Part shown: positions 1 to 7,256 of the stretch, piece by piece
How positions within the stretch are numbered: the stretch's first letter is position 1
Layout of the letters: each line of letters opens with the position of its first letter
Source: Saprospiraceae bacterium
GTDB lineage: Bacteria; Bacteroidota; Bacteroidia; Bacteroidales; JAIPBB01
Assembly: GCA_021739805.1 (NCBI GenBank)
Contig: JAIPBB010000199.1
Coordinates: 1 to 10,098 of the forward strand
Length of the DNA stretch: 10,098 bases
Direction of reading: 5' to 3'
Notes under the pieces: generated by a model
What the model was told of the DNA's origin: nothing
Seen by the model: only the letters and a program-made list of their open reading frames with translations
Databases searched by the model: none
Made by a program: the position numbers and the translations under genes

Positions 1-83
1 CCCTCGTGCTTTCGCGTTTTCAAGTTTTCATGTCTTCGTTCCCTCGTGCTTTCGCGTTTTCAAGTTTTCATGTCCTCGTTCCC
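1..83. repeat. Two copies of a 40-bp repeat built from degenerate octamers
   Basis: Bases 1-40 and 41-80 are the same 40-bp unit with one difference (T at 35, C at 75). Each unit divides into five 8-mers with a TC at the same position, so TC falls at 4, 12, 20 and so on to 76, ten times at exactly 8 bp. An open frame through this stretch is only repeat read-through, and no gene is supported. Confidence 0.85.
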
Positions 84-323
84 ATCACTCATCACTCATT
101 ACTCATCACTAATAAAACGTCAAGTAATATATTTCCCAATACTTTAACCTGTCCTCTTATATCCTCTTATGTCCACTTATATACTCTTAAGTCCGGCTAT
201 TTTTTTTTCAGAAGGCAGCCAGGAGTTCCGAGTCTCGAGTTACATTTAATTTTCCATTTTCAATTTATCTCTCTCTCTCTCTCTACATTTAATTTTCCAT
301 TTTCAATTTTCAATTTTCAATTT
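83..323. repeat. Mixed simple repeats (7-nt, 10-nt, CT and TTTTCAA types)
   Basis: This noncoding stretch holds about four degenerate 7-mers of the CATCACT type (83-110) and five 10-nt units of the form NTCCTCTTAT (151-200). A CT run lies at 268-284, between two exact 26-bp direct copies at 241-266 and 284-309, followed by further TTTTCAA steps to about 323. Reverse-complement relatives of the TTTTCAA motif occur at 9201-9222 and 9799-9830 in the other flank. No coding signal is seen. Confidence 0.75.
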
Positions 324-342
324 ATTTATCCATCCGTCTACG

Positions 343-397
343 GGCAACATAGGAGCAACAAAGGGGCAACAAAGGGGCAACAAAGGGGCAACATGTA
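343..397. repeat. 11-nt tandem repeat, five copies (GGCAACAAAGG)
   Basis: Five 11-nt units start at 343, 354, 365, 376 and 387. The middle copies are identical and the outer ones carry changes. The period is close to one helical turn. An inverted, diverged set of the same units lies at 463-493, so the two sets can pair as long hairpin arms around a loop of roughly 90 nt. Function is unknown. Confidence 0.8.
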
Positions 398-462
398 GGC
401 AGGGCAATGATGATCGGCATAACACTATGATGTCATCCCGTGCAGCTTTACCTTGCTTACTT

Positions 463-493
463 CTTGCCCCTTTGCTGCCCCTATGCTGCCTTA
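463..493. repeat. Inverted partner of the 11-nt repeat
   Basis: Read on the minus strand, this stretch gives units GGCAGCATAGG and GGCAGCAAAGG, diverged copies of the tandem units at 343-375 in the opposite orientation. The three differences in the paired region would all be G-U wobbles in a minus-strand RNA, leaving about 27 consecutive pairs. No gene overlaps it. Confidence 0.65.
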
Positions 494-600
494 TGTAGCT
501 TAAATCATCCCTGTTTAAGCATAAAGAAGAGGGAATGAGGGAAATAGGTCTCGAAGAAACGAATCTGCGTAATCATAACTTTTGAAAATCACCCATTGTT

Positions 601-657
601 TTCTTAATTATGGAGTACATTAACCGCGTTAATGTGTTGAACCGCCAGGTGAGAAGA
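601..657. repeat. Dispersed repeat A, left copy, with perfect palindrome
   Basis: This copy aligns over about 55 bp with 9642-9696 at the other end of the cassette, with few mismatches and a 2-bp gap. At its core is a perfect 8-bp inverted repeat, ACATTAAC at 617-624 and GTTAATGT at 628-635, separated by CGC. It could be a REP-like intergenic element or a protein-binding site. The spacer differs between the copies (CGC here, CGT there) while both arms are unchanged. Confidence 0.8.
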
Positions 658-662
658 AAAGA

Positions 663-689
663 ATCCCTGATCATAGCCCGACCAGGGAT
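663..689 (-). terminator. Stem-loop, possible minus-strand terminator
   Basis: ATCCCTGATC (663-672) pairs with GACCAGGGAT (680-689) in 9 of 10 positions around a 7-nt loop. On the minus strand the stem is followed by a T-rich tract (complement of 650-661), as in a Rho-independent terminator. No minus-strand gene is visible to its right before 1255, so it may instead be another palindromic repeat unit. Confidence 0.35.
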
Positions 690-708
690 CCAATCTGAAA
701 ACCTAAAA

Positions 709-723
709 CCAAAATAATTTTGG
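709..723. repeat. Short palindrome CCAAAAT-A-ATTTTGG
   Basis: A perfect 7-bp inverted repeat around a single central base. It lies in a stretch without genes, about 30 bp after the previous stem-loop, and could be an operator half-site pair or a chance AT-rich palindrome. Confidence 0.4.
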
Positions 724-840
724 ATAAATCAAATATAGCTATAAAGATTATTAATGTCAAATTAAATTTTGCTGTTTTATTTTAGACCTTCTTCAATCCT
801 CGACAAACCACTATCTTCTCGTGTCTTTGGTTTTTCGTGC

Positions 841-1078
841 AGTCATGCAGTCCAGTAGTCGTGAGTCGTGAGACGGGATTATGGATTAGAATGTAATGTA
901 ATCCCAGAGCAGGATGCTCTGGATACGCTGCCTCGTAGTTATCCGGCTTTCAGTCGTGTAGTCGTGAAGTCCAGCAGTCGTGCAGTCATGTAGTCACTCC
1001 TTCACCTCTTCTCCTCTTCACCCCTTCACCCCTTCACCTCTTCGCTCCTTCTCCTCTTCACCCCTTCACCTCTTCAAC
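841..1078. repeat. AGTC and CTTC arrays with strict 8-bp period
   Basis: AGTC occurs at 841, 849 and 857, and again at 952, 960, 968, 976, 984 and 992. The second set runs without a phase break into TTC at 1001, 1009 and so on to 1073. A TC therefore recurs 16 times in a row at exactly 8 bp (954-1074), although the other six bases of each octamer vary. Repeat B (890-932) interrupts the array. No ORF of note is present. Confidence 0.85.
890..932. repeat. Dispersed repeat B, left copy, with hairpin
   Basis: The repeat contains a perfect 7-bp inverted repeat, CCAGAGC (904-910) and GCTCTGG (916-922), around AGGAT. Copies lie at 9841-9890 and 10060-10098, where one base of the right arm differs (GCACTGG). 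The left copy keeps full pairing. This is a REP-like intergenic element by appearance. Confidence 0.8.
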
Positions 1079-1180
1079 CGTCTTTCAGTCCCGCAGTAAA
1101 GAAGTCGTTTTTCGTGCAATCATGGAGTCTATCAGTCTCGAAGTCATTTTTCACAAAAGTATGCTTTTCTGAAAAAACCC

Positions 1181-1213
1181 TTGCCAAGAAAATAGTTAAT
1201 TCAATCTTATGAT
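1181..1213 (+). promoter_or_regulatory. Promoter-like motif for the 1255 gene
   Basis: TTGCCA (1181-1186), TAGT (1193-1196) and TATGAT (1208-1213) recur with almost the same spacing before the 2117 gene and, on the minus strand, before the 9044 gene. TATGAT ends 41 nt before the ATG at 1255. The first and last elements resemble -35 and -10 boxes, but a 21-nt spacer is long for a sigma-70 promoter. The match among three sites is the main evidence. Confidence 0.55.
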
Positions 1214-1244
1214 TCAAGAAATAAATTCTGTAAAATCTTACGTT

Positions 1245-1249
1245 GGAGG
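1245..1249 (+). promoter_or_regulatory. Ribosome binding site fixing the start at 1255
   Basis: GGAGG lies 5 nt before the ATG at 1255. The longer reading frame from TTG at 1243 would place this site inside the coding sequence, so the ATG at 1255 is preferred. Confidence 0.8.
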
Positions 1250-1254
1250 TATTG

Positions 1255-1992
1255 ATGATTGAAAATCAATCATGGATCGGTTGGTTCAATATTGTTAGAG
1301 ATATAATTATAATAGTTATTTATTCATTGGGATTAAAAGCATTATTTTATGCAAAAAAACAGCTTGAGATTGTAAAAGATCAAACTAAGGAAGCTAGAGA
1401 TCAGTTCAGGATAAATAATGAGAGAAATGCTATTACTCTTGCAATTAATATTAGTGAGAAATTCGCGATAATTATGGTAAAGTTTAACAAATTGATAAGA
1501 GAAAATGGAGAAAATATTGCAGCAATTGAAAAGTTTAATACAAAATTTAAAGATGATATGCTTAAGGAAAAACACTGTTATAAGTCTATTAGTGAAGACG
1601 ATTATTTATACTATTTTAAGTTATGTAAATCATTTTCAAATGATCTATTACTAATTGCCAATGATTTCGAAGGAATAGCATTGGCTTTTGTTAATCGAGT
1701 AGCAGATGAGAAATCTGTATTTAATTCATTAGCACCATCTTATTGTAAAATTATTGAAATATTGTATCCCATTATTACACATTTTAGATGTATAAAATGT
1801 GGTGATTGTGCATATTATAACTTCAATGATAAAAATAATGTTTATAATAATTCTTTAGAGCTCTATAAAACATGGAAATCACGATTGTTAAAGGTAAATA
1901 ATGCAAGCAATTTGAAGAATATGTTAGATATGCAGGCAGCGCTTGAGAAACAGTCAAAATCAAAGCCAATCTTTGGAAGTCAGGAGAAATAA
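1255..1992 (+). CDS. Membrane-anchored protein resembling DUF4760 family
   Basis: This is a 245-residue protein starting at the ATG behind a strong GGAGG site. It has one hydrophobic helix at about residues 10-32, then a charged helical segment (about 34-56) that may form a coiled coil, and a mostly helical cytosolic part. The segment around residues 136-175 (NDFEGIALAF, then VADEKSVF) and the late YKTWKSR recall DUF4760-type proteins, which are often found near restriction systems. That match is from memory and not certain. Cysteines 179, 182 and 185 form a C-x2-C-x2-C group that could bind metal. The gene has its own promoter-like motif and a 124-bp gap before hsdM. Its biochemical role is unknown; a membrane-tethered accessory or effector is a guess. 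Confidence 0.8.
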   Translation: MIENQSWIGWFNIVRDIIIIVIYSLGLKALFYAKKQLEIVKDQTKEARDQFRINNERNAITLAINISEKFAIIMVKFNKLIRENGENIAAIEKFNTKFKDDMLKEKHCYKSISEDDYLYYFKLCKSFSNDLLLIANDFEGIALAFVNRVADEKSVFNSLAPSYCKIIEILYPIITHFRCIKCGDCAYYNFNDKNNVYNNSLELYKTWKSRLLKVNNASNLKNMLDMQAALEKQSKSKPIFGSQEK

Positions 1993-2040
1993 TACTTTTG
2001 GGTTAAATTATTGAGAATCTCTCTCTGAATCAAATTTTTC

Positions 2041-2072
2041 TTGCCATAAAATAGTTTCTCAAATCCTATGAC
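2041..2072 (+). promoter_or_regulatory. Promoter-like motif for the hsdM operon
   Basis: TTGCCA (2041-2046), TAGT (2052-2055) and TATGAC (2067-2072) closely match the motif before 1255, including most bases between them. The last element ends 44 nt before the hsdM ATG. An inverted TTTGAA/TTCAAA pair (2074-2079 and 2094-2099) lies just downstream in the leader. Confidence 0.55.
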
Positions 2073-2116
2073 ATTTGAAATATATTTTTTAAATTCAAAG
2101 GGAGAAAATATAGAAA

Positions 2117-4312
2117 ATGAGCATCATCAAAGAAGGAATTAAAAAAAAGTTAATTAAGATCAGTAACGATCAGCAATATATTACTTATGTGGATCAAAAA
2201 AAGAAAAGAAACTTTCAGAATCCAGAAGAAAAGGTACAAGCTGTTACTTTTCTTAGTCTGGTTTTAGTTTATAAATATCCAGCGAAAAGGATAAAGCAAT
2301 TTGTTAGCGTTCCAATGGGTAGAGACAAAAGAGAAGCTGATATTATTGTATATAAAGATGATGCTTGCAATGAGCCTTTTATTGTTGTGGAATGTAAAAA
2401 AGAAGAAGTCTCTGAAATGGAATTCATACAATCAATTAGACAGGCAGCATCCTATGCTTATGCGATTCCTGGGACTATAAAGTTTATATGGATAACATCT
2501 GGTATTAAAAATGAGTATTTTTTTATAGATAAAGAAAGCAGTATGAAACAAAGCATTCCAGATTTACCAAAATTTGGGATTGATAAAATAAAAAAATATA
2601 AATATGTTAAGGGTGGTAAATTATCTGGTGAGGAAGCAGGTGATGATGAAGTGAAGCAGAATTATTTTGATTTGGCTATTATTGATGAAGACGAACTCAC
2701 AAAAAGATTTAAACAAGCTCATAATGCGCTTTGGGCTGGAGGAGAATTAAATCCTTCAGAAGCATTTGATGAATTGGATAAATTAATTTTTTGTAAAATA
2801 TGGGATGAGAAAAAACCAAGAAAACCAGGCGAACCATATTATTTTCAGTTATATAAAGAACCAGTACCAAAAGGATCATCACAAGAAGAATTAGAGAGAA
2901 TAGAAAATAAAATGATGGTCGATTTATTTGATAGAATTTCTGATTTATATGAAGAAGGTAAGACAAAAGATCCTGAAGTGTTCAGGGATAATATCCGTCT
3001 GAATTATTATAAAGTGAAAACTGTAGTAAGTTATCTGGAAGGAGTTAATTTAAGTGAAACAGATTTAGATAGTAAAGGAAAGGCTTTTGAGACCTTTATG
3101 GGATCATATTTTAGAGGTGATTTTGGGCAATATTTTACTCCTCGGGCAATAGTTAAGTTTATAGTGAACTGTTTACCAATTAGAAATGATAGCAAAGTAT
3201 TAGATACTTCCTGTGGGAGTGGTGGATTTTTATTATATGCCTTAGATAAAGTAAGAAATCAAGCATCAGATTATTATCCTGATTGGAAAAGAAGTCAAAA
3301 GAGATATCTTGAGCATTATAAATTCTGGCATGATTTTGCTCAGAATAATTTATTTGGTATTGAGATTAATGAACAGATCGCAAGAACTGCGAAAATGAAT
3401 ATGATAATTCATGATGATGGGCATACTAATGTAATTGCATCTGATGGGTTACTCAGTGATGAAGTTGTTAGAACCAAAAGTAATAATGATGGATTTAAAT
3501 ATGGGACTTTTGATTTTATTATTACTAATCCACCTTTTGGAAGCAGCGTAAAACAAACAGAAAAAGCTTATCTACATAATTACGGATTTGGAATGAAAGA
3601 TGTAAGTTGGCTTGATTATAAAAATAGTTCAATTAAAGGTAGATCAAGTCAGAGTACTGAAGTATTATTTATTGAACAGTGTTGGAACTACTTAAAACCT
3701 GGTGGTTTTTTGGCAATTGTTATACCTGATGGAATTCTAACAAATAGCAGCATGCAATATGTGAGAGATAATATTGAAGAATGGTATAGAATAGTAGCAG
3801 TGGTATCAATGCCTCAGACGGCTTTTGCTCACACCGGTGCTGGAGTAAAAAGCTCAGTATTATTTTTAAGAAAATGGGATCAGGCAATTACTGAAAGGAT
3901 TCAATATATAAAAAAAGATATTCAGGAACAGATAAAGCTTGATGCAGATTATATTAAGAAAGTTGATAAATTAGAAAAGGAAAAAAGGAAGATAATCAAG
4001 GAACATATTGGATTTGAGAATACTACTAATGAAACAGAAAAAAAAGGAATAGAGAAAACTGAAGAATTTCAAGAATGGAAAAAAGAAATAACCAGTATTT
4101 ATAATCAAAAGATAAATGATCTGAAAGATGATCTTGCAGATCAGTATATTGATAGAAAACATAATAAATTAGATGACTATTCCATTTTTATGGCAATTGC
4201 TGAAGATATTGGATATGATGCGACTAACAGACCAACAGGTAATAATGAACTTGAAAAAATAGAAATAGAGTTAATAAAATTCATTAAAGAAGTTACTATA
4301 AAGGAATTATAG
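2117..4312 (+). CDS. hsdM: Nuclease-methyltransferase fusion, type I-like N6-adenine methylase (HsdM-like)
   Basis: This 731-residue protein is longer than the usual 500-residue HsdM because of an N-terminal nuclease-type domain. Residues about 35-135 match the HsdR N-terminal fold: D75 in READIIV, then E92-x-K94 in VECKK, and a QxxxY (Q109-Y113) as in RecB-like nucleases, so the PD-(D/E)xK residues look intact. After a linker, the N6-methylase part runs from about 205 to 590, with GQYFTP (337-342), AdoMet motif I DTSCGSGG (363-370), catalytic NPPF (471-474) and GAGVKSSVLFL (574-584). A charged helical tail (590-680) precedes a short C-terminal segment. It should methylate adenine using a target chosen by HsdS, and may also cut. 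The start is the first ATG, with AAAGGGAG at a rather long 12-nt distance. The stop is one base from the hsdS ATG. Confidence 0.93.
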   Translation: MSIIKEGIKKKLIKISNDQQYITYVDQKKKRNFQNPEEKVQAVTFLSLVLVYKYPAKRIKQFVSVPMGRDKREADIIVYKDDACNEPFIVVECKKEEVSEMEFIQSIRQAASYAYAIPGTIKFIWITSGIKNEYFFIDKESSMKQSIPDLPKFGIDKIKKYKYVKGGKLSGEEAGDDEVKQNYFDLAIIDEDELTKRFKQAHNALWAGGELNPSEAFDELDKLIFCKIWDEKKPRKPGEPYYFQLYKEPVPKGSSQEELERIENKMMVDLFDRISDLYEEGKTKDPEVFRDNIRLNYYKVKTVVSYLEGVNLSETDLDSKGKAFETFMGSYFRGDFGQYFTPRAIVKFIVNCLPIRNDSKVLDTSCGSGGFLLYALDKVRNQASDYYPDWKRSQKRYLEHYKFWHDFAQNNLFGIEINEQIARTAKMNMIIHDDGHTNVIASDGLLSDEVVRTKSNNDGFKYGTFDFIITNPPFGSSVKQTEKAYLHNYGFGMKDVSWLDYKNSSIKGRSSQSTEVLFIEQCWNYLKPGGFLAIVIPDGILTNSSMQYVRDNIEEWYRIVAVVSMPQTAFAHTGAGVKSSVLFLRKWDQAITERIQYIKKDIQEQIKLDADYIKKVDKLEKEKRKIIKEHIGFENTTNETEKKGIEKTEEFQEWKKEITSIYNQKINDLKDDLADQYIDRKHNKLDDYSIFMAIAEDIGYDATNRPTGNNELEKIEIELIKFIKEVTIKEL

Positions 4313-4313
4313 T

Positions 4314-5666
4314 ATGCCAAATAATACAATAAAATCTAACAACAATAAATTATTTTATATAAATTATAGTGATGTTGATAAGAGACTTGATCCATTCTAT
4401 TATATTCCTGAATTAGTAAAATTAGAAGAAAAAGTTGATAAAAGATATCCAATTCCATTACGTAAATTTGTTAAATCAATTAGTAGTGGTGCTACACCTA
4501 AAATAACAGAAAAAAGATATTATTCAGATGTAGAAAATGGAATTCCTTTTATAAGAGTTCAAAATCTATCACCTACAGGGGAATTAGACCTAAAAGAAAT
4601 TAAATATATAGATTTGAAAACACATAATAAATATTTAAAACGAAGTCAGGTCAAGGAAGGTGATTTATTGATTAAGATTACTGGTGTAGGCCGTATGGCT
4701 GTTGCTTCTGTAGCTCCTGAAGGATTTGAAGGTAATATTAATCAACATATTGTTGTAATTAGAACAGGTAGCAAGCAAGTTAGTAAAGTACTAGCTGCAT
4801 ATCTGAATACTGATATATGTGAAAAATTAGCTAGACGTAGATCAACAGGTGGAACTAGACCAGCATTAGATTACACGGCATTATTATCTATACCAATTAT
4901 TTATAATAAAAGTCTTAAAGAGATAATTGATAAATCATATAAAAAAAAGAAAGAAAAAGATATAGAAGCAACAAAACTATTAGATAGTATTAATGTTTAC
5001 TTATCTAATCAACTAGGGATTGACAACCCCGATAAATATAATTCTCTTTTAAATAGAATTTATCATATAAACTTCTCGGATATTTCAAGTAAAAACTTTT
5101 CACCTCATTATATTTATTTAAAAAAAACGGAAATTCGATCTTCTAAATTCAAATATTTTTCATTAAAGCAAATAGCATATATGTACCAACCCCACACTAT
5201 CACCCAGCAAGATATGATCCACACTGGTAAATTCAAGGTTTATGGTGCGAATGGTCATATTGGCTATTATGATAAATTTAATCATATTAACTCAGAGATT
5301 GCAGTTACTTGTAGAGGAGCAACCTGTGGCGAAGTCAATTTAACTGAAACTAAATCTTGGATTACAGGGAATGCAATGGTTGTTCAAATAAAAGTTGATT
5401 TTGTTCAGAAGCTATACCTTTATGAAATATTAAATTTTATGGATCTTGATTTTGTAATATCAGGATCAGCCCAACCGCAAATTACACGAGAAAATTTGAT
5501 GAAGTTTGAAGTACCAATACCCAAATTAGAAAAACAAAAAAAGATAGTTGAAGATATTGAAAAAATAAGAAAACTGGCTAAAAGATTGCAAAAAGAAGGT
5601 GAAGAAGTTTTAGATTTTGCTAAAAGAGAAATAGAGAAGATTATATTGGGAGATAACAGTGTATAA
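4314..5666 (+). CDS. hsdS: Type I restriction-modification specificity subunit HsdS
   Basis: This 450-residue protein has the two-half layout of HsdS. Target recognition domain 1 spans about 47-197 (SGATP, FIRVQNL, EGDLLIKITG, NQHIVV) and the first conserved helix about 199-235. Recognition domain 2 spans about 278-402 (YGANGHIGYYD, RGATCGEV, SGSAQPQI, IPIPKLEKQ-like end), followed by a second helix, 403-445. Both halves are full length, so a split (bipartite) DNA target is expected; its sequence cannot be read from the protein. It starts one base after hsdM, which implies coupled translation and a shared complex. Its last 8 bases overlap the next gene. No frameshift is seen. Confidence 0.95.
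   Translation: MPNNTIKSNNNKLFYINYSDVDKRLDPFYYIPELVKLEEKVDKRYPIPLRKFVKSISSGATPKITEKRYYSDVENGIPFIRVQNLSPTGELDLKEIKYIDLKTHNKYLKRSQVKEGDLLIKITGVGRMAVASVAPEGFEGNINQHIVVIRTGSKQVSKVLAAYLNTDICEKLARRRSTGGTRPALDYTALLSIPIIYNKSLKEIIDKSYKKKKEKDIEATKLLDSINVYLSNQLGIDNPDKYNSLLNRIYHINFSDISSKNFSPHYIYLKKTEIRSSKFKYFSLKQIAYMYQPHTITQQDMIHTGKFKVYGANGHIGYYDKFNHINSEIAVTCRGATCGEVNLTETKSWITGNAMVVQIKVDFVQKLYLYEILNFMDLDFVISGSAQPQITRENLMKFEVPIPKLEKQKKIVEDIEKIRKLAKRLQKEGEEVLDFAKREIEKIILGDNSV
5648..5652 (+). promoter_or_regulatory. Ribosome binding site within hsdS for a GTG start
   Basis: GGGAG sits 6 nt before the GTG at 5659, inside the last codons of hsdS. It supports GTG as the start of the next gene and an 8-bp overlap of the two reading frames. 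Confidence 0.7.
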
Positions 5667-7236
5667 ATTAGTAGGTCTATTAGATACATCATTCGGTTTT
5701 CCAATTATTCGAGGTTATGCTCCGATACTTGACTTAATCAAATATTCAAAGTGTCCAAAATTTCAAAGGGAAACCGATCCTGAACATGTTGATAATATTA
5801 AAGAATATTTAAAATCAACTACAACAAGATTTATCCCAGAATTGATATTCTCCTTAGACGTAAAATGGGATTCTGATAATGCAATTTCAGTTTTTAAAAA
5901 CACTGGTGAACTAATTGCTTCTGAAAACAAAATACCAAATAGGGAAATTAGAGTAGATTTGAAAGTGATTAAATATGCAAAACAAAATCTAACAGATCCA
6001 TTTGATAGAGTTAAAGTTGAATTTGATGATTTAATTGATAAGCTTGGTAATGTTGTTTTTCAACCACTTATTAGAATTGATGGGAATCATAGATTAGAAG
6101 CTTTAAAAGAATTGAATGAAGATCAAGGTATTGACAATCAGAATTATGCCTTTAGTATAATTATAAATAATAATGATAAAAGAGAAGCTGTAGCTAAAGA
6201 GATATTTCATACAGTAAATTCTACCGCAAAGCCCTTAGAGAGTGAATATCTTTTAGAAGCAATAGTAGATGATGAAAAGAGTTTTCCGGATTTTGAATTA
6301 CAAAAAAATCCATCATTTGGATGGACTTACTATTTTACGAGAAAAATATTAGGTTTGATTATTATTCCAAATCATAATTTATTTACCAAATGTATCACTG
6401 ATGCTAATCCAGAAAAACCAAAATTGAGGACTTTTTTCCTGGAGTATTTTAATTATTTAGAATCTAAATTTGAAGAAAAAAACGATACAAAATGGGAACC
6501 AGATGGAAAAGAATTGATTAGTAATGTAAATTCGAGTATGATCGAACTTGAGTTATTTATAAAACATTACCCTATATTTGGAAGGACAAAAGGAAGAGGT
6601 CTTTTACAAGCTTTTATCTATTATTCAATGACAGACAGAGCAGCTTTGGAAGCTTATAAAGTATGGATACAAAAAAATCAGTTACAAAATATGGATCAAA
6701 GTACTATTGGTGAATTAATCAGTATTTTCGATACAATATTAGAAGCAAAAAAACATGTGATATTTGTAGCAATGCCTTTCTATTCTTCAACAAATAAAAC
6801 ATTTCAGTCAATTAAAGCAATAATTAAAAAGATTAATGCTGAATACATAGATACATACTTCCAATTAGAATTAAAGCCATTAAGAATTGATAAAAATCTA
6901 CAAGGGCATACTTATAACGTAGTTGACGAGATTTTAATAAATTTAGAAGAGTGTGGTTTAGTTCTTGCAGATTTATCATATGCAAATCCGAATGTTTATT
7001 GTGAGATCGGATATAAAATGGGATATGAATCATCAAGGGGGAATAGATTTGATAATATTATTTTATTTCATGTAGGAAATAAGGATAATTTTCCCAGACC
7101 TGATAAAACAAATGATATTAAATTTGATGTGCATAATTTGAATATTCAGAATTATACTGATTTAGAGGATTTAAAGAATAATCTACCAGATCAAATATTG
7201 AGACACTATGGCTTATTGAATAATCAGACAGAATAA
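5659..7236 (+). CDS. DGQHR-domain protein fused to a deoxyribosyltransferase/TIR-like domain
   Basis: A 525-residue fusion starting at GTG. The N-terminal 330 or so residues look like the DGQHR domain of DndB-like proteins: FPIIRGY and KFQR near residues 14-37, then IDGNHRLEA (140-148), where N replaces the usual Q, and an FHTVNSTAKPL segment (183-193). A linker (about 330-364) leads to a C-terminal domain (365-520) with HVIFVAMPF (366-374), ADLSYANPNVYCEIG (437-451) and a final hydrophobic strand (466-471). That pattern is typical of the nucleoside 2-deoxyribosyltransferase/TIR-like fold, with E449 the likely catalytic glutamate. I infer that the N-terminal part senses DNA or its modification state and the C-terminal part cleaves or binds a nucleotide, perhaps NAD. 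The 8-bp overlap with hsdS ties it to the restriction-modification complex. Both domain calls come from motifs only. Confidence 0.85.
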   Translation: MYKLVGLLDTSFGFPIIRGYAPILDLIKYSKCPKFQRETDPEHVDNIKEYLKSTTTRFIPELIFSLDVKWDSDNAISVFKNTGELIASENKIPNREIRVDLKVIKYAKQNLTDPFDRVKVEFDDLIDKLGNVVFQPLIRIDGNHRLEALKELNEDQGIDNQNYAFSIIINNNDKREAVAKEIFHTVNSTAKPLESEYLLEAIVDDEKSFPDFELQKNPSFGWTYYFTRKILGLIIIPNHNLFTKCITDANPEKPKLRTFFLEYFNYLESKFEEKNDTKWEPDGKELISNVNSSMIELELFIKHYPIFGRTKGRGLLQAFIYYSMTDRAALEAYKVWIQKNQLQNMDQSTIGELISIFDTILEAKKHVIFVAMPFYSSTNKTFQSIKAIIKKINAEYIDTYFQLELKPLRIDKNLQGHTYNVVDEILINLEECGLVLADLSYANPNVYCEIGYKMGYESSRGNRFDNIILFHVGNKDNFPRPDKTNDIKFDVHNLNIQNYTDLEDLKNNLPDQILRHYGLLNNQTE

Positions 7237-7256
7237 GCACTATAGATAAAAGATAT

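Noticed and set aside
343..397. CRISPR-like array
   Set aside because: The units are 11 nt, directly joined, with no spacers and no cas genes.
6..398. Open frame of 130 residues through the left flank
   Set aside because: It translates octamer and 11-nt repeats, has no ribosome site and shows no protein-like composition.
1243..1254. TTG at 1243 as the start of the first gene
   Set aside because: It would put the GGAGG ribosome site inside the coding sequence, and the ATG at 1255 has the right spacing and the same distance to the shared promoter motif as the other genes.
4038..4948. A8 runs in hsdM (4038-4045) and hsdS (4941-4948) as phase-variable tracts
   Set aside because: Runs of this length are expected in such AT-rich genes and both frames are intact. 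No other sign of phase variation is seen.
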